Shown in pieces: positions 1 through 8,177 of a stretch of DNA of 43,258 bases; position 1 is the first letter of the stretch; every line of letters begins with the position of its first letter. The position numbers were made by a program, and so were the translations under genes. Origin of the DNA: Pseudomonadota bacterium (GTDB taxonomy: Bacteria; Pseudomonadota; Gammaproteobacteria; Steroidobacterales; Steroidobacteraceae); contig JABBNZ010000030.1 of assembly GCA_019352035.1 (NCBI GenBank), forward strand, positions 1 through 43,258. The letters run 5' to 3'. The notes under the pieces are model-generated. The model ran no database searches and was not told the DNA's origin. It worked only from the letters and a program-made list of their open reading frames with translations.

Positions 1-127
1 CGATCGTGTTCGAATCCGATGCATGCAGGGCCAGCCCCACCCCGAGCACCGCCAGCACCGCCATGAGAATCAGCCAGACGGGGGCAAGAAAGGGACGGCG
101 GCGGCGGGTGATCGCGGGAGGGCCCAT
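1..127 (-). CDS. N-terminal fragment of a membrane-anchored protein (cut by window edge)
   Basis: An ATG on the minus strand at 127 opens a frame that runs off the window with no stop (42 residues visible). It starts with a short segment containing four consecutive arginines, then about 20 hydrophobic residues (FLAPVWLILMAVLAVLGVGL), then a polar stretch. This is the pattern of an N-terminal signal anchor or signal peptide with a positive-inside flank. The gene is divergent from the diguanylate cyclase, and the two share a 240-bp intergenic region. Some periplasmic histidine phosphatases begin this way, but no catalytic motif is visible, so no function is assigned. Confidence 0.5.
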   Translation of the reverse strand, partial: MGPPAITRRRRPFLAPVWLILMAVLAVLGVGLALHASDSNTI

Positions 128-370
128 GGCGGGAAGGTATTCCGGTGTGCGGCACGGGATGCCGCGGACCGCATATGGTAGCGGCGCAGGCGGTCCCAGG
201 GGAAACGTGCCGGCGTTCACACTTCCCTCCGGCACCCACCGCATTGACGGTCCGCCTGCCGCCCTCGAGGCCCGTGCGGACCGCACGTTGCGCGGGATTG
301 CACAGTTTTTGCCCTTTTTAACCGGTAACATCCCGGTCAGTCGCCACATTGAGAGCCCTTGGGGGGCCAA

Positions 371-1408
371 ATGCGCACGGGTGGGCAGACCACCGTCATC
401 AAGCGAGTCCTCGAGCGTCGCGCGCAGCAGCCTTCAGCGATTCAAGAAGACACCACGGCCACGATCGCAGTCATGCTGCGCGTGCTGCCGCCGCCGCGTG
501 CGCTCCTCGCCATCAGCGATGCCGGCATCCGTGCGGACTTCGAGAGGCGCATTCCCGCGGACATGCTCGATGTCGAAGCGAATGGTGATGAGGATGAAGC
601 GCTCGTCAGCCTGGTGACGGAGTTCCGGTCCGTCATCGTGACGGACAGCCTCGAGCTCATCCGCCGGATACGCTCGCAACAGGGCGGCCGCGCACCTTAC
701 ATCGTCTATGTGCCCCCGCTCGATGAGCCGCGGGAGCGGGAATCGGGCCTGACCGCGGGTGCGGACGACTGCGTCGGCCGGCGAGTCTCCGATCGCGAGC
801 TGCGGGCGCGCATCGGCGGCGCGCGCCGCATCGCCGAGCTCGAAAACGTCCTGCGCATCGCGCTCGTTGAAAACCGCAAGCTGTCGACCACGGACGATCT
901 GACACGCGTCGCGAGCCGAAGGTTTTTCAGCAAGCACTTTCCACGCGAGGTGGAGCGCGCGGCTCGCTACGGCAGACCGCTGTCGCTCATCCTCTGCGAC
1001 ATCGATTACTTCAAGAATGCCAACGATACCCTCGGTCACGCCGGGGGCGATGAGATCCTGAAGCACTTCGGCACCCGGTTGCAGGAATGCCTGCGCCGCG
1101 GCGTCGACTGGGTGGCGCGCATCGGCGGCGAGGAATTCGCCATGGTGCTGCCGGAAACAGGATACGAGCAGGCGCTCGATGTCGCGCGCAAGCTGCGCGC
1201 GGCTGTTGCCAACAGGGCATTCAAGGTGCATGGCCGCGATATCGACGTGACGGCGAGCTTCGGCCTTTGCGGACTCGATCGTGTGCCCGTCGGCGAGCGC
1301 AAGCTCGCGGAGCAGCTGCTCAAAGTGGCCGATGCCGCGCTCTATCGCAGCAAGAATGCCGGCCGCAATCGGGTGACGGCCACGATGTTGCCCGTGCGCT
1401 CGCGCTGA
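371..1408 (+). CDS. Diguanylate cyclase with degenerate receiver-like N-terminal domain
   Basis: This predicted diguanylate cyclase (345 aa) makes cyclic-di-GMP from two GTP. The C-terminal GGDEF domain (about 165-335) has the active-site variant GGEEF at 252-256, the substrate-binding segment CDIDYFKNANDTLGH, and an RxxD product-inhibition site (RGVD, 243-246) exactly five residues before GGEEF. Both catalysis and feedback inhibition are therefore expected. Residues about 42-150 look like a receiver fold (strand-like LLAISD, SVIVTD, YIVYVPP segments and an AGADD turn), but the usual Lys-Pro switch is absent, so phosphorylation is doubtful. ATG 371 is preferred because a G-rich ribosome-binding stretch precedes it; an in-frame TTG lies at 359. 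No partner gene adjoins it. Confidence 0.88.
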   Translation: MRTGGQTTVIKRVLERRAQQPSAIQEDTTATIAVMLRVLPPPRALLAISDAGIRADFERRIPADMLDVEANGDEDEALVSLVTEFRSVIVTDSLELIRRIRSQQGGRAPYIVYVPPLDEPRERESGLTAGADDCVGRRVSDRELRARIGGARRIAELENVLRIALVENRKLSTTDDLTRVASRRFFSKHFPREVERAARYGRPLSLILCDIDYFKNANDTLGHAGGDEILKHFGTRLQECLRRGVDWVARIGGEEFAMVLPETGYEQALDVARKLRAAVANRAFKVHGRDIDVTASFGLCGLDRVPVGERKLAEQLLKVADAALYRSKNAGRNRVTATMLPVRSR

Positions 1409-1537
1409 GCGCGCGCGGAGCACCCACGCGCCGCTTGCCTGCCGGCGGCGCGGCAGCTGATCAATCATTGCCCACGCTGACGCAAGCCCTTGCTGCGGCA
1501 ACGGCTTTGTCCCCGCCAGACGCCGGTGTGCACAGGG

Positions 1538-1560
1538 TTATTCACAAATTCTGTGGATAA
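1538..1560. promoter_or_regulatory. Inverted pair of DnaA-box-like 9-mers
   Basis: TTATTCACA (1538-1546, one mismatch to the DnaA-box consensus TTATCCACA) and TGTGGATAA (1552-1560, a perfect box on the opposite strand) are separated by 5 bp and form a near-perfect palindrome. The local sequence is markedly more AT-rich than its surroundings. It lies between the diguanylate cyclase and a basic protein gene. It could be a DnaA titration or regulatory site, or a weak stem-loop terminator for the cyclase gene, although no T-tract follows. Confidence 0.5.
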
Positions 1561-1629
1561 AATCATGGTGGCAAGCGCGCCGCCGTTGTGTGACACTGGC
1601 CGCCCTTCGCCCACCACCCGCGATTGCGC

Positions 1630-2061
1630 ATGGGGAAGACAGCCACTCAGAAGCGATCCGGCGGCGGGCCGTCCGGCGCAGGCGCCCGCGCGGACGTCTC
1701 CGCGGCAGCCACACTCTCCGAAGCCGCCACGACCGGTGAACCGGTCGAGCCGCTCGAGTGGGCCCGGCTGCAGGCGGAGGTAGCGCGCCAACGCGTGCGC
1801 ATCGCCAAAGAGGAGCTCAAGCGCGCCCGCAAGCGTATGAAAGAAGCCAAGCGCGAGGCCAAGCGCGCCCGCAAGCAGGCCGACTCGGCCCGCAAAGCGT
1901 GGAAAAAGGCGCGCAAAGCGCATCGCGCGAATCCGGCCTCCAAGGCGTCCTCGACGTCCACTACCCGCGGCGGCCGCGGGACCGGGCGCAAGCGCGCGCA
2001 TGGCCGGCGCCGCACGGCGGGCAAGGCACGCAAGAACCGGCGGACGGTAACGTCAGCGTAA
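1630..2061 (+). CDS. Small lysine/arginine-rich coiled-coil protein
   Basis: The product is 143 aa and strongly basic. Residues about 40-100 form a continuous predicted helix rich in K, R, E and A with AKREAKRARKQA-like repeats, and the C-terminal third is a low-complexity G/R/K/T/S tail. No enzyme motif is present. Composition resembles histone H1-like or other DNA/RNA-binding bacterial proteins, but that is inference from composition only. ATG 1630 is preferred over an in-frame TTG at 1624. The gene lies 23 nt before the next one on the same strand, so the two may be cotranscribed. Confidence 0.6.
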   Translation: MGKTATQKRSGGGPSGAGARADVSAAATLSEAATTGEPVEPLEWARLQAEVARQRVRIAKEELKRARKRMKEAKREAKRARKQADSARKAWKKARKAHRANPASKASSTSTTRGGRGTGRKRAHGRRRTAGKARKNRRTVTSA

Positions 2062-2084
2062 CCCATTCATCCGAGACTCGACGC

Positions 2085-2654
2085 ATGCAAGACCGGTACG
2101 CGTACCAGCCCCCGCCCCCTCCGGGCGCGGAACCAGGCCGCTCCACCCGCCCTTCGAGCTCGCGCATGCTCGCCGGCTATCTCTCCGACATCGAGCTGTT
2201 GCTCGAGGAGCAGCGTTGGGAGCAGGCGCTGCGCGAGGCATTCGATCTGCCGCAGATTGCGCTGGCGTTGAGCAACTCGCACATGCAGGTCTCGGTGGAT
2301 CGCGTGCAGGCGTGGTGCGAGCAATGGGTGAAGCACGGCGATGAGGCCGCCACGGCGACCGATCCCGAATCCGCCCGGATCGGTCAGCTGGTCTGCGAGC
2401 GCGCGGACCGCGCCACTCTCGCCACCGAATCGACGCCCACCCTGGCGCTGCGGCGCTTGCGGCTGCACCGGCTGCAACGGACGCGCCAGCGCGCCTTCAA
2501 GGCAGGGCCGCTGGCGGCTTTGGGTCCGGAGGCGACCGATGCGGTGCAGATCTGCACCGCGCTCGTCCTCGCCGCGCGCCGCTGGTACGCGCAGAGCGCC
2601 TGTCACGATGCGATCGTGCAGGCGAATCTGGCGCGGCTCGCGGTGCTGCGCTAG
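2085..2654 (+). CDS. Hypothetical protein, mostly helical
   Basis: This 189-aa protein is not recognised. The first 27 residues are proline- and serine-rich and probably disordered (a run of five prolines at 9-13). The rest is alanine-, leucine- and arginine-rich and looks helical, with no signal peptide or transmembrane segment. It follows the basic coiled-coil gene by 23 nt and ends 8 bp before the convergent MscS-family gene. The start is the first ATG after the upstream stop; no clear ribosome-binding site is seen. Confidence 0.6.
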   Translation: MQDRYAYQPPPPPGAEPGRSTRPSSSRMLAGYLSDIELLLEEQRWEQALREAFDLPQIALALSNSHMQVSVDRVQAWCEQWVKHGDEAATATDPESARIGQLVCERADRATLATESTPTLALRRLRLHRLQRTRQRAFKAGPLAALGPEATDAVQICTALVLAARRWYAQSACHDAIVQANLARLAVLR

Positions 2655-2662
2655 TCCGAAGA

Positions 2663-4711
2663 TCAGCTCTCCGAAGACTTCAGCACCATTCCGCCCGAAG
2701 CGACGAGCTTCAACTGCTCGTCGCGCTCGACCGCCTTGCGCAGCACATCGAGCATCTCCTGATCGACTCGGGCCGCTCTCTCGGGCATCACCGGATAGCG
2801 CACCGTGCATTCCAGGCCGGTGTCCGTCAGCCGCACCCGCACTTCAGGCGCCGGCGCGGCCGTATCGAACTCGATGAAGCGCTGCGCGAGCGCGTGTTGG
2901 CTCTCGATACCGGCGCGGTACGTGTCGTAGACCTTGCTGGCCGCCGCCTGGAGCCTCTTGTAGGCCTCCTCCACGTCCGCCGTGGCGATGATCGTCAGTG
3001 TCACGCTGTGCCAGAGGTACTCGGCACCCGGAATCTGCTTGAAGAGGGCCGTCGGCTGAAACAGCACCGCGTTCGAGAGCACCACCATCCGGCCGGTGGA
3101 ATGCAGGTCGGGGCCGGAGAGCTCCATGAGATAGATCCGCAGGAGCGAGACGTCGACGACGCGCCCGGTGACGCCCGAGATCGTGACGCGGTCTCCCACG
3201 CGCACGCCATACCGGCCGATGAGGAAGAAGTAGGCGACCATCGCCAGGATCACGTTCGAGAGCGCCACTGCGATGCCCGCCGTCACGAAGCCCACATAGG
3301 TGGCGAGCGAGCCCACCTGCGAGATCAGGGTGAAAAGGACGACCAACGTCAGGGCGATTCCGACGACGAGGCGCCGCAGCACGAGGAGCGGCCGCCGCCG
3401 CCTGGCATCCGGCAGATACCGGTACGTCACCCGCCGCCAGATCTCGGAGATGACGAGCACGGCGGCGACCCAGCCGAGGAGCAGGCCCACCCGCAGGCCG
3501 ATATAGCTCGCCACGCTCGACTGCTGTGCGGCCACCGTGTGGCTCCAGTCCTCCAGGGTGCTTTGCGCGCTGCTCAAGGTCAGGGCCTGCTCGCCGAGCG
3601 GAACGAGGACGCTCGAGAGCTCCCGCAGCCGGGTGGTGGCGGCCTCGATGGTCTGCCGCTGCGCGGCGAGCTGAGCCGTGTTGCCGGCGGTAATCGATGC
3701 CATGCCGCCGCCCACGAGCCCTCGCACCGTGGCGAGAAGCCGTGAGCGTGTGCCCGACAGCTCGCTCTGGAGGGCGTTCGTTTCCCCGATGGCCGACTCG
3801 GTCTGGCCCCGGTAGCGATGCAGCGTGAACCATTGCCCGATGAGGGGCACGATGCCGGCCGATTGCGGTTGGAAGTTGGCTGCCGAGGACTTCGGTGCAA
3901 TGCCCGCGGTCGCCGGATGAGCGGCGCCCGGCGCCGGTACGGCCTCGCCTGCAGGCGCCACTCCCGCGGAGAGCTCCGGAACCGACTTCTCGAGCGCCGC
4001 GAGCTGAGCCCGCAATCCTTTCGGCGGCCTACCCTGTCCGATGATCGCGCTCTCCTGGAAGCGGCGGAGCTGTCCGATGTTGGAGTCGATCTGCTGCAGG
4101 AGCTGCAGCGCGGCCAGGAGACCTGCACGCTCCGAGGTCAGCGCCGCGCGCGCTTTCGCGCCCCTCGTGCGGCGCAGCCGCGCGTCGAGGGCTGCCATCT
4201 GGGATTTGAGCGCCGCCTCGCGGCTGGCGAGGCTCGCCGCCGCGCGCGCGAGCTGCGCCGCCAGAGTCGGTGCCGCAGACTGTGCCGCGGCGGGAGCAGC
4301 CCCTTTGGCCGCGCCAGCGCTCCGCGCCCGGCTCTCCCGGCCGAGAATATCCTCGGCGGCCTTCCCGAATTCGAACGCCAGCCGCACTGCCGCGAGCGCC
4401 TGCTTCTGCAGCTGGCCGCGGGCCGCCGGGCTGACATCCGGCAGGCTGAGCTGCTCCATGTCCGTGAGATCGCTATACCAGCTGACGCTGCGGCGGACAT
4501 GGTTCAGCACCTCGCCGGCGGTGAGCGGCAACAGAGGAGCCGGCTTCGTCAGCGCCGGCTGCACGGACGTCCCGGACGATTTGCCTGCGGAAGACGCCGG
4601 CGCCCTGGCGGGAGTCTGCTTCGCCGCAATGACGGGCGGCGCCAGCAAAGCGAGCGCCAGGGCGATCCCGACAGCCCGGCAAGCCCGTTGGATCCTGGAG
4701 GTGGAGCTCAT
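2663..4711 (-). CDS. MscS-family mechanosensitive channel with large periplasmic domain
   Basis: This 682-aa member of the small-conductance mechanosensitive channel family would release osmolytes on hypo-osmotic shock. An N-terminal signal peptide (about 1-29) is followed by about 350 residues of Ala/Gln/Arg-rich, probably coiled-coil periplasmic sequence. Several membrane helices (about 395-525) come next. The last is the pore-lining helix with small residues (GFVTAGIAVALSN), leading into the conserved RVGDRVTISGVTGRVVDV segment and the cytosolic C-terminal domain. The large N-terminal part sets it apart from short MscS and is closer in layout to MscK/YbiO-type channels. It is divergent from the aldehyde dehydrogenase gene, with a likely leaderless promoter. 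Confidence 0.85.
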   Translation of the reverse strand: MSSTSRIQRACRAVGIALALALLAPPVIAAKQTPARAPASSAGKSSGTSVQPALTKPAPLLPLTAGEVLNHVRRSVSWYSDLTDMEQLSLPDVSPAARGQLQKQALAAVRLAFEFGKAAEDILGRESRARSAGAAKGAAPAAAQSAAPTLAAQLARAAASLASREAALKSQMAALDARLRRTRGAKARAALTSERAGLLAALQLLQQIDSNIGQLRRFQESAIIGQGRPPKGLRAQLAALEKSVPELSAGVAPAGEAVPAPGAAHPATAGIAPKSSAANFQPQSAGIVPLIGQWFTLHRYRGQTESAIGETNALQSELSGTRSRLLATVRGLVGGGMASITAGNTAQLAAQRQTIEAATTRLRELSSVLVPLGEQALTLSSAQSTLEDWSHTVAAQQSSVASYIGLRVGLLLGWVAAVLVISEIWRRVTYRYLPDARRRRPLLVLRRLVVGIALTLVVLFTLISQVGSLATYVGFVTAGIAVALSNVILAMVAYFFLIGRYGVRVGDRVTISGVTGRVVDVSLLRIYLMELSGPDLHSTGRMVVLSNAVLFQPTALFKQIPGAEYLWHSVTLTIIATADVEEAYKRLQAAASKVYDTYRAGIESQHALAQRFIEFDTAAPAPEVRVRLTDTGLECTVRYPVMPERAARVDQEMLDVLRKAVERDEQLKLVASGGMVLKSSES

Positions 4712-4717
4712 CCGCGT

Positions 4718-4723
4718 AGAATA
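4718..4723 (-). promoter_or_regulatory. -10 hexamer of the MscS-family gene, 6 nt before ATG
   Basis: On the minus strand TATTCT (five of six matches to TATAAT) lies exactly 6 nt upstream of the ATG at 4711. Initiation 6-7 nt downstream would put the mRNA 5' end at the start codon. No Shine-Dalgarno motif fits. No convincing -35 was found at 16-18 bp. Confidence 0.4.
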
Positions 4724-4887
4724 CGGAAGTCAGGGTGCAGAAGTCCTGGCGCCGTTACGATGAGGCAGCGCCGGCTCAGCGGCCGAGTCCGTCCCGGCCC
4801 GGGCCGTGGGCGCGGCAGCCGGGATGGCCCGGCCTACCCCGCGCCTCATCTCTCGATGGAGGCAGGCCGCCCGCGCACAGAGGGCGG

Positions 4888-4893
4888 TAGAAT
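4888..4893 (+). promoter_or_regulatory. -10 hexamer of the aldehyde dehydrogenase gene, 6 nt before ATG
   Basis: TAGAAT (five of six matches) is followed by 6 nt and then the ATG at 4900. The GGAG in between is too close to the ATG for a normal ribosome-binding site, so a leaderless or near-leaderless mRNA is the simplest reading. No -35 consensus is evident. Confidence 0.4.
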
Positions 4894-4899
4894 GGAGCG

Positions 4900-6333
4900 A
4901 TGACGACCGCCTACACAGACCTGAAGCTTTATATCGATGGCGAATGGCTCGGCGCAGAGAAGCGCCGCACCCACCGTGTCGTGAACCCTGCGACCGGCGG
5001 ATCACTGGGCGAGCTGCCGCTCGTCGATGCCGCGGACCTGGATCGCGCCCTGCAGACGACGGAGCGCGCGTTCCGGCAGTGGAAGCGCTCCACGCCCGAG
5101 GAGCGCGCCCGGGTGCTCAAGGGCGCGGCGCAGCTCATGCGCGAGCGCGTGGAGCACATCGCGCGCGTGGCCACTCTGGAGGAAGGCAAGCCGCTGCGCG
5201 AGACCCGCGCCGAAGCGATCGCCGTCGCCAATCTCTTCGAGTTCTATGGCGAGGAATGCCGCCGGGCCTACGGCAGAGTGCTGGTGCGGCCGACGGGCAC
5301 GCGCTCCCTGGTCGTCAAGGAGCCGGTCGGCCCCGTGGCGGCGTTCGCTCCCTGGAATTTCCCCATCATCAATCCGGGCCGCAAGCTCGCAGCGCCCATC
5401 GCCGCCGGCTGCTCGGTCATCCTGAAGCCCGCGGAGGAGTCGCCAGCTTCGGCCATCGAGGTGGTTCGCACGCTGGTCGATGCCGGCTTGCCCGCCGGGA
5501 TCGTGCAACTCGTCTTCGGCGTGCCCGACGAGGTGTCACGCCATCTCCTCGCCTCCCCCGTCGTGCGCAAGCTCTCCTTCACCGGCTCAACGGCCGTGGG
5601 CAAGCATCTGCTCGCGCTCGCGGCAGCCACCGTAAAGCGCACGACGATGGAGCTCGGCGGTCACGCACCCGTCATCGTATTCGATGACGCCGATCTCGAT
5701 CGGACCGTGGAGCTGCTGGCTACGGCGAAATTCCGCAACGCCGGCCAGGTCTGCGTCTCACCCACGCGCTTTTACGTGCAGCAGGGCATTTACGATCGAT
5801 TCGTCACCTCCTTCACCCAGCGCACGCGCAAGCTGGAGGTGGGCGATGGCCTCATCGAGCGCCATCACATGGGCCCCATGGCCAACCTCCGCCGCCCCCA
5901 GGCCATGGACACGCTGATCGGCGATGCCGTGAGCCGCGGGGCCACCCTGCGCACCGGCGGCGAGCGCCACGGGAAAGAAGGGTTCTTCTACCAGCCGACC
6001 GTGCTGTCGGATGTGCCGGCGGCATCGCGCATCATGAGCGAGGAGCCGTTCGGTCCCGTCGCGGTGGTCGCACCGTTCGCGACGCTCGATGAAGCCGTCG
6101 ATCATGCCAACCGCCTTCCCTTCGGGCTCGCCGCCTACGCGTTCACGGAGTCGGGCAAGCGCGCCATGTTGATCGCAGACGCCCTGGAAGCGGGGATGGT
6201 CGGCATCAATTCCGTCGCGATGGCCGCCGCCGATGCACCCTTCGGCGGGGTGAAAGAAAGCGGCCACGGCTCCGAGGACGGACCAGAGGGCCTCGAGGAC
6301 TGCCTCGTCACCAAGGCGATCCACCAGGCCTGA
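4900..6333 (+). CDS. gabD: NAD(P)-dependent aldehyde dehydrogenase, succinate-semialdehyde type
   Basis: This 477-aa enzyme oxidises an aldehyde, most likely succinate semialdehyde, to the acid. Visible motifs are the oxyanion Asn in PWNFP (N153), the cofactor Lys in ILKPAEE (K176), the FTGSTAVGK turn, the general base in MELGG (E251) and the nucleophile in GQVCVSPTR (C285). The C-terminal GGVKESGHGSEDG segment is typical of the GabD group. Glu at the third position after K176 usually favours NAD+ over NADP+ (inference). Length is normal. It is monocistronic, divergent from the channel gene and convergent with the DksA-type gene. Substrate specificity within this superfamily cannot be settled from sequence, so the symbol is tentative. 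Confidence 0.82.
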   Translation: MTTAYTDLKLYIDGEWLGAEKRRTHRVVNPATGGSLGELPLVDAADLDRALQTTERAFRQWKRSTPEERARVLKGAAQLMRERVEHIARVATLEEGKPLRETRAEAIAVANLFEFYGEECRRAYGRVLVRPTGTRSLVVKEPVGPVAAFAPWNFPIINPGRKLAAPIAAGCSVILKPAEESPASAIEVVRTLVDAGLPAGIVQLVFGVPDEVSRHLLASPVVRKLSFTGSTAVGKHLLALAAATVKRTTMELGGHAPVIVFDDADLDRTVELLATAKFRNAGQVCVSPTRFYVQQGIYDRFVTSFTQRTRKLEVGDGLIERHHMGPMANLRRPQAMDTLIGDAVSRGATLRTGGERHGKEGFFYQPTVLSDVPAASRIMSEEPFGPVAVVAPFATLDEAVDHANRLPFGLAAYAFTESGKRAMLIADALEAGMVGINSVAMAAADAPFGGVKESGHGSEDGPEGLEDCLVTKAIHQA

Positions 6334-6356
6334 AGCCTGAGCAACCGGCGGCCGCG

Positions 6357-6785
6357 CTACAGGCGCGGCGTCGGTGTCGTGACGTGATCGTGCTCGTAGG
6401 CGCGCTGACAGGACGCACAACGGTTGGCGGTGGGATAGACCTCCAGGCGCTCACGCTCGATCGGCTGGCCACAGCTCACGCAGGTGCCGTAGGTGCCGAG
6501 CGCCATTCGCCTGAGAGCACGCTCGATGTCGCGGATCTCGCCCACGTCGCGCGTGACTTCCGCCAGGTTGACATCGACCAGGAGATCGGCGAGAGACTGA
6601 TCCTCGAGATCGGAAACGCGGCCGGCAATATCGGCATAGCCTTCGTTCTGCGCCCGCAAGAGCGTCTCGCGCATCTCCTGCCGCAGCGCGTCCCACCTTT
6701 GCCGCAGCTTGTGCTCGAAATGCGCGTACTCCCGGCGCCTGACGGCGCTGTCGCCTCGAGCGGAATCGTGCGTTCTGGGTGCCAT
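6357..6785 (-). CDS. DksA/TraR-family zinc-finger protein
   Basis: The 142-aa product has the DksA layout. A coiled-coil hairpin (about 18-90) is followed by a four-cysteine zinc finger, C102-x2-C105 and C123-x2-C126, of the form CVSCG...CASCQ. A DxxD pair (D59, D62) sits at the expected coiled-coil tip, where DksA acidic residues reach the RNA polymerase active site through the secondary channel. It is therefore probably a transcription modulator working with or like DksA/ppGpp. It is one of the variants outside the main DksA context (no gluQ or sfsA nearby). It converges on the aldehyde dehydrogenase gene, 23 bp away. Confidence 0.85.
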   Translation of the reverse strand: MAPRTHDSARGDSAVRRREYAHFEHKLRQRWDALRQEMRETLLRAQNEGYADIAGRVSDLEDQSLADLLVDVNLAEVTRDVGEIRDIERALRRMALGTYGTCVSCGQPIERERLEVYPTANRCASCQRAYEHDHVTTPTPRL

Positions 6786-6945
6786 GGGAGCGGTTCAGCA
6801 ACCGCAATGCCCGGCATCACGAGGCGCGCGGTTTGCTACGTGATCTGCATGAGTCGCGGATACTCAACGCACCCGCGGCGATGACACGGGCGACCGCTTT
6901 GTGCCGCCCGAGGCGCGTGAGTGCGAGGCACGCCCCGTGCACCGC

Positions 6946-7206
6946 ATGAGCGGCCGCAGCCGCCATCCCATTGCGCCGCGTGCCATCCATCGCTCCGGTG
7001 CCGAGCTCCACGAGGATATCTGCGAGGCGCTGCTGGCTCGCGAGGACCTGGACACCAGCGATGTGACCGTGACCGTGCACGAGGGCCAAGTCACCCTCGA
7101 TGGCTCCGTTCCCGAGCGGTCCATGCGCTATCTCATCGAGGATGTCGCCGCGGGCCATCCAGCGGTACACGACGTCGACAACCGGATCAGGGTTCGCAGG
7201 CCATAG
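6946..7206 (+). CDS. BON-domain protein
   Basis: The 86-aa product has one BON domain (about 18-84). The pattern is an acidic helix (AELHEDICEALLARED), a central strand pair (VTVTVHEGQVTLDGSV) with the characteristic glycine, and a C-terminal VDNRIRV strand. BON domains bind membranes or phospholipids and are common in envelope-stress proteins. No signal peptide is visible from this ATG. An in-frame GTG at 6901 would add 15 residues; neither start has a clear ribosome-binding site. The gene stands alone, 49 bp upstream of ctaG and possibly cotranscribed with it. Confidence 0.7.
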   Translation: MSGRSRHPIAPRAIHRSGAELHEDICEALLAREDLDTSDVTVTVHEGQVTLDGSVPERSMRYLIEDVAAGHPAVHDVDNRIRVRRP

Positions 7207-7243
7207 CTCCCCGAGGCCGGGCGTGCTTGCGGCCGGTGCGTGG

Positions 7244-7249
7244 TATCAT
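7244..7249 (+). promoter_or_regulatory. -10 hexamer of ctaG, 6 nt before ATG
   Basis: TATCAT (five of six matches) is followed by 6 nt and the ATG at 7256. This spacing matches that seen before the channel, aldehyde dehydrogenase and clpS genes. No Shine-Dalgarno sequence lies between them. Confidence 0.4.
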
Positions 7250-7255
7250 TCAAAG

Positions 7256-8140
7256 ATGTCACCGGTCGTGACGGATTTGCACTACCTTCTGCCCTGGCAG
7301 TTCTATCCGACCGTCTTTCTGGCGTGTGTCATTGCGGTGGCGCTCTACGTGCGCGGCCTCGCAGCGCTGCGGCGCAGCGGCACGCCCGTCGGGTTCGGAC
7401 GCGCCTTCACATTCTTTCTCGGTATTGCGCTCAACTACGCGGTGCTGCAGACCTATGTGGATTTCCTGGCGCAGCACATGTTCTGGATCCACAGGCTCCA
7501 GCATCTGATCCTCCACCACGTGGGTCCGGTGCTCATCGTGCTCGCGGCCCCGGAGACGGTCCTTCGTGCCGGTACGCCCGCCCCCATCCTGCGAGGGCTT
7601 CGCCGGGTCCCGTCCTGGATCGGGCGCCCGGTCCGGCTCTTCTTCCGCATTCTCCAGCACCCGCTCATCGCCCCGACCCTGTTCGTGGGACTGATCTTCT
7701 TCTGGCTGACGCCCGCGATCCACTTCACGGCGATGCTCGATGAGCGCCGGTATCTGCTGATGAACTGGAGCATGCTCATCGACGGAATACTCTTCTGGTG
7801 GCTGATGCTCGCGCCGCGCCAGGTGCAAGGGAGCGCCGCGATCGGGTACGGCACGCGAATCATCATTCTGGTCGCCGTGGCGGTGCCGCAGATGATTCTC
7901 GGCGCCTACATCGCGCTGCGCAGCACGCCGCTTTATTCCATCTATGCCGTCTGCGGCCGCGCGTGGGACATCAGTCCCCTCACCGATCAGCAGCTCGGCG
8001 GGCTCCTCACCTGGATTCCGGCGGCGATGATGTCCGTAATCGGCGTGCTCGTCGTCCTGCATCACATGATGCACGATCCCGAAGCCACGGCGCCGCACCG
8101 TCCCCTGCCTCCTCCGGCCGAGCCGGCCGGCAGCGCATGA
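7256..8140 (+). CDS. ctaG: Cytochrome c oxidase assembly protein, Caa3_CtaG family
   Basis: This 294-aa polytopic inner-membrane protein has about seven hydrophobic helices. Conserved features are the His-rich run between helices 2 and 3 (FWIHRLQHLILHHVGP), HFTAML, the MNWSML helix, and HHMMHD near the C terminus. These are typical of the Caa3_CtaG family, implicated in copper delivery to or assembly of caa3/aa3 oxidases. It is distinct from the Cox11-type CtaG. The tail is proline-rich and probably disordered. It precedes the SCO gene by 7 bp, so the two very likely form one copper-assembly transcript. Confidence 0.85.
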   Translation: MSPVVTDLHYLLPWQFYPTVFLACVIAVALYVRGLAALRRSGTPVGFGRAFTFFLGIALNYAVLQTYVDFLAQHMFWIHRLQHLILHHVGPVLIVLAAPETVLRAGTPAPILRGLRRVPSWIGRPVRLFFRILQHPLIAPTLFVGLIFFWLTPAIHFTAMLDERRYLLMNWSMLIDGILFWWLMLAPRQVQGSAAIGYGTRIIILVAVAVPQMILGAYIALRSTPLYSIYAVCGRAWDISPLTDQQLGGLLTWIPAAMMSVIGVLVVLHHMMHDPEATAPHRPLPPPAEPAGSA

Positions 8141-8147
8141 GCCTCAG

Positions 8148-8177
8148 GTGAGTGTGAATGTGAATGTGAATGTGAAA
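8148..8177 (+). repeat. In-frame hexanucleotide tandem repeat at the SCO gene start
   Basis: Five 6-bp units occur in a row: GTGAGT, three GTGAAT, then GTGAAA. Each unit begins with GTG in the SCO reading frame, so there are five consecutive candidate start codons. A ribosome-binding-like AGGTGAG (8146-8152) overlaps the first unit and is best spaced for the GTG at 8160. Slippage would change protein length by two residues without a frameshift. Confidence 0.8.
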
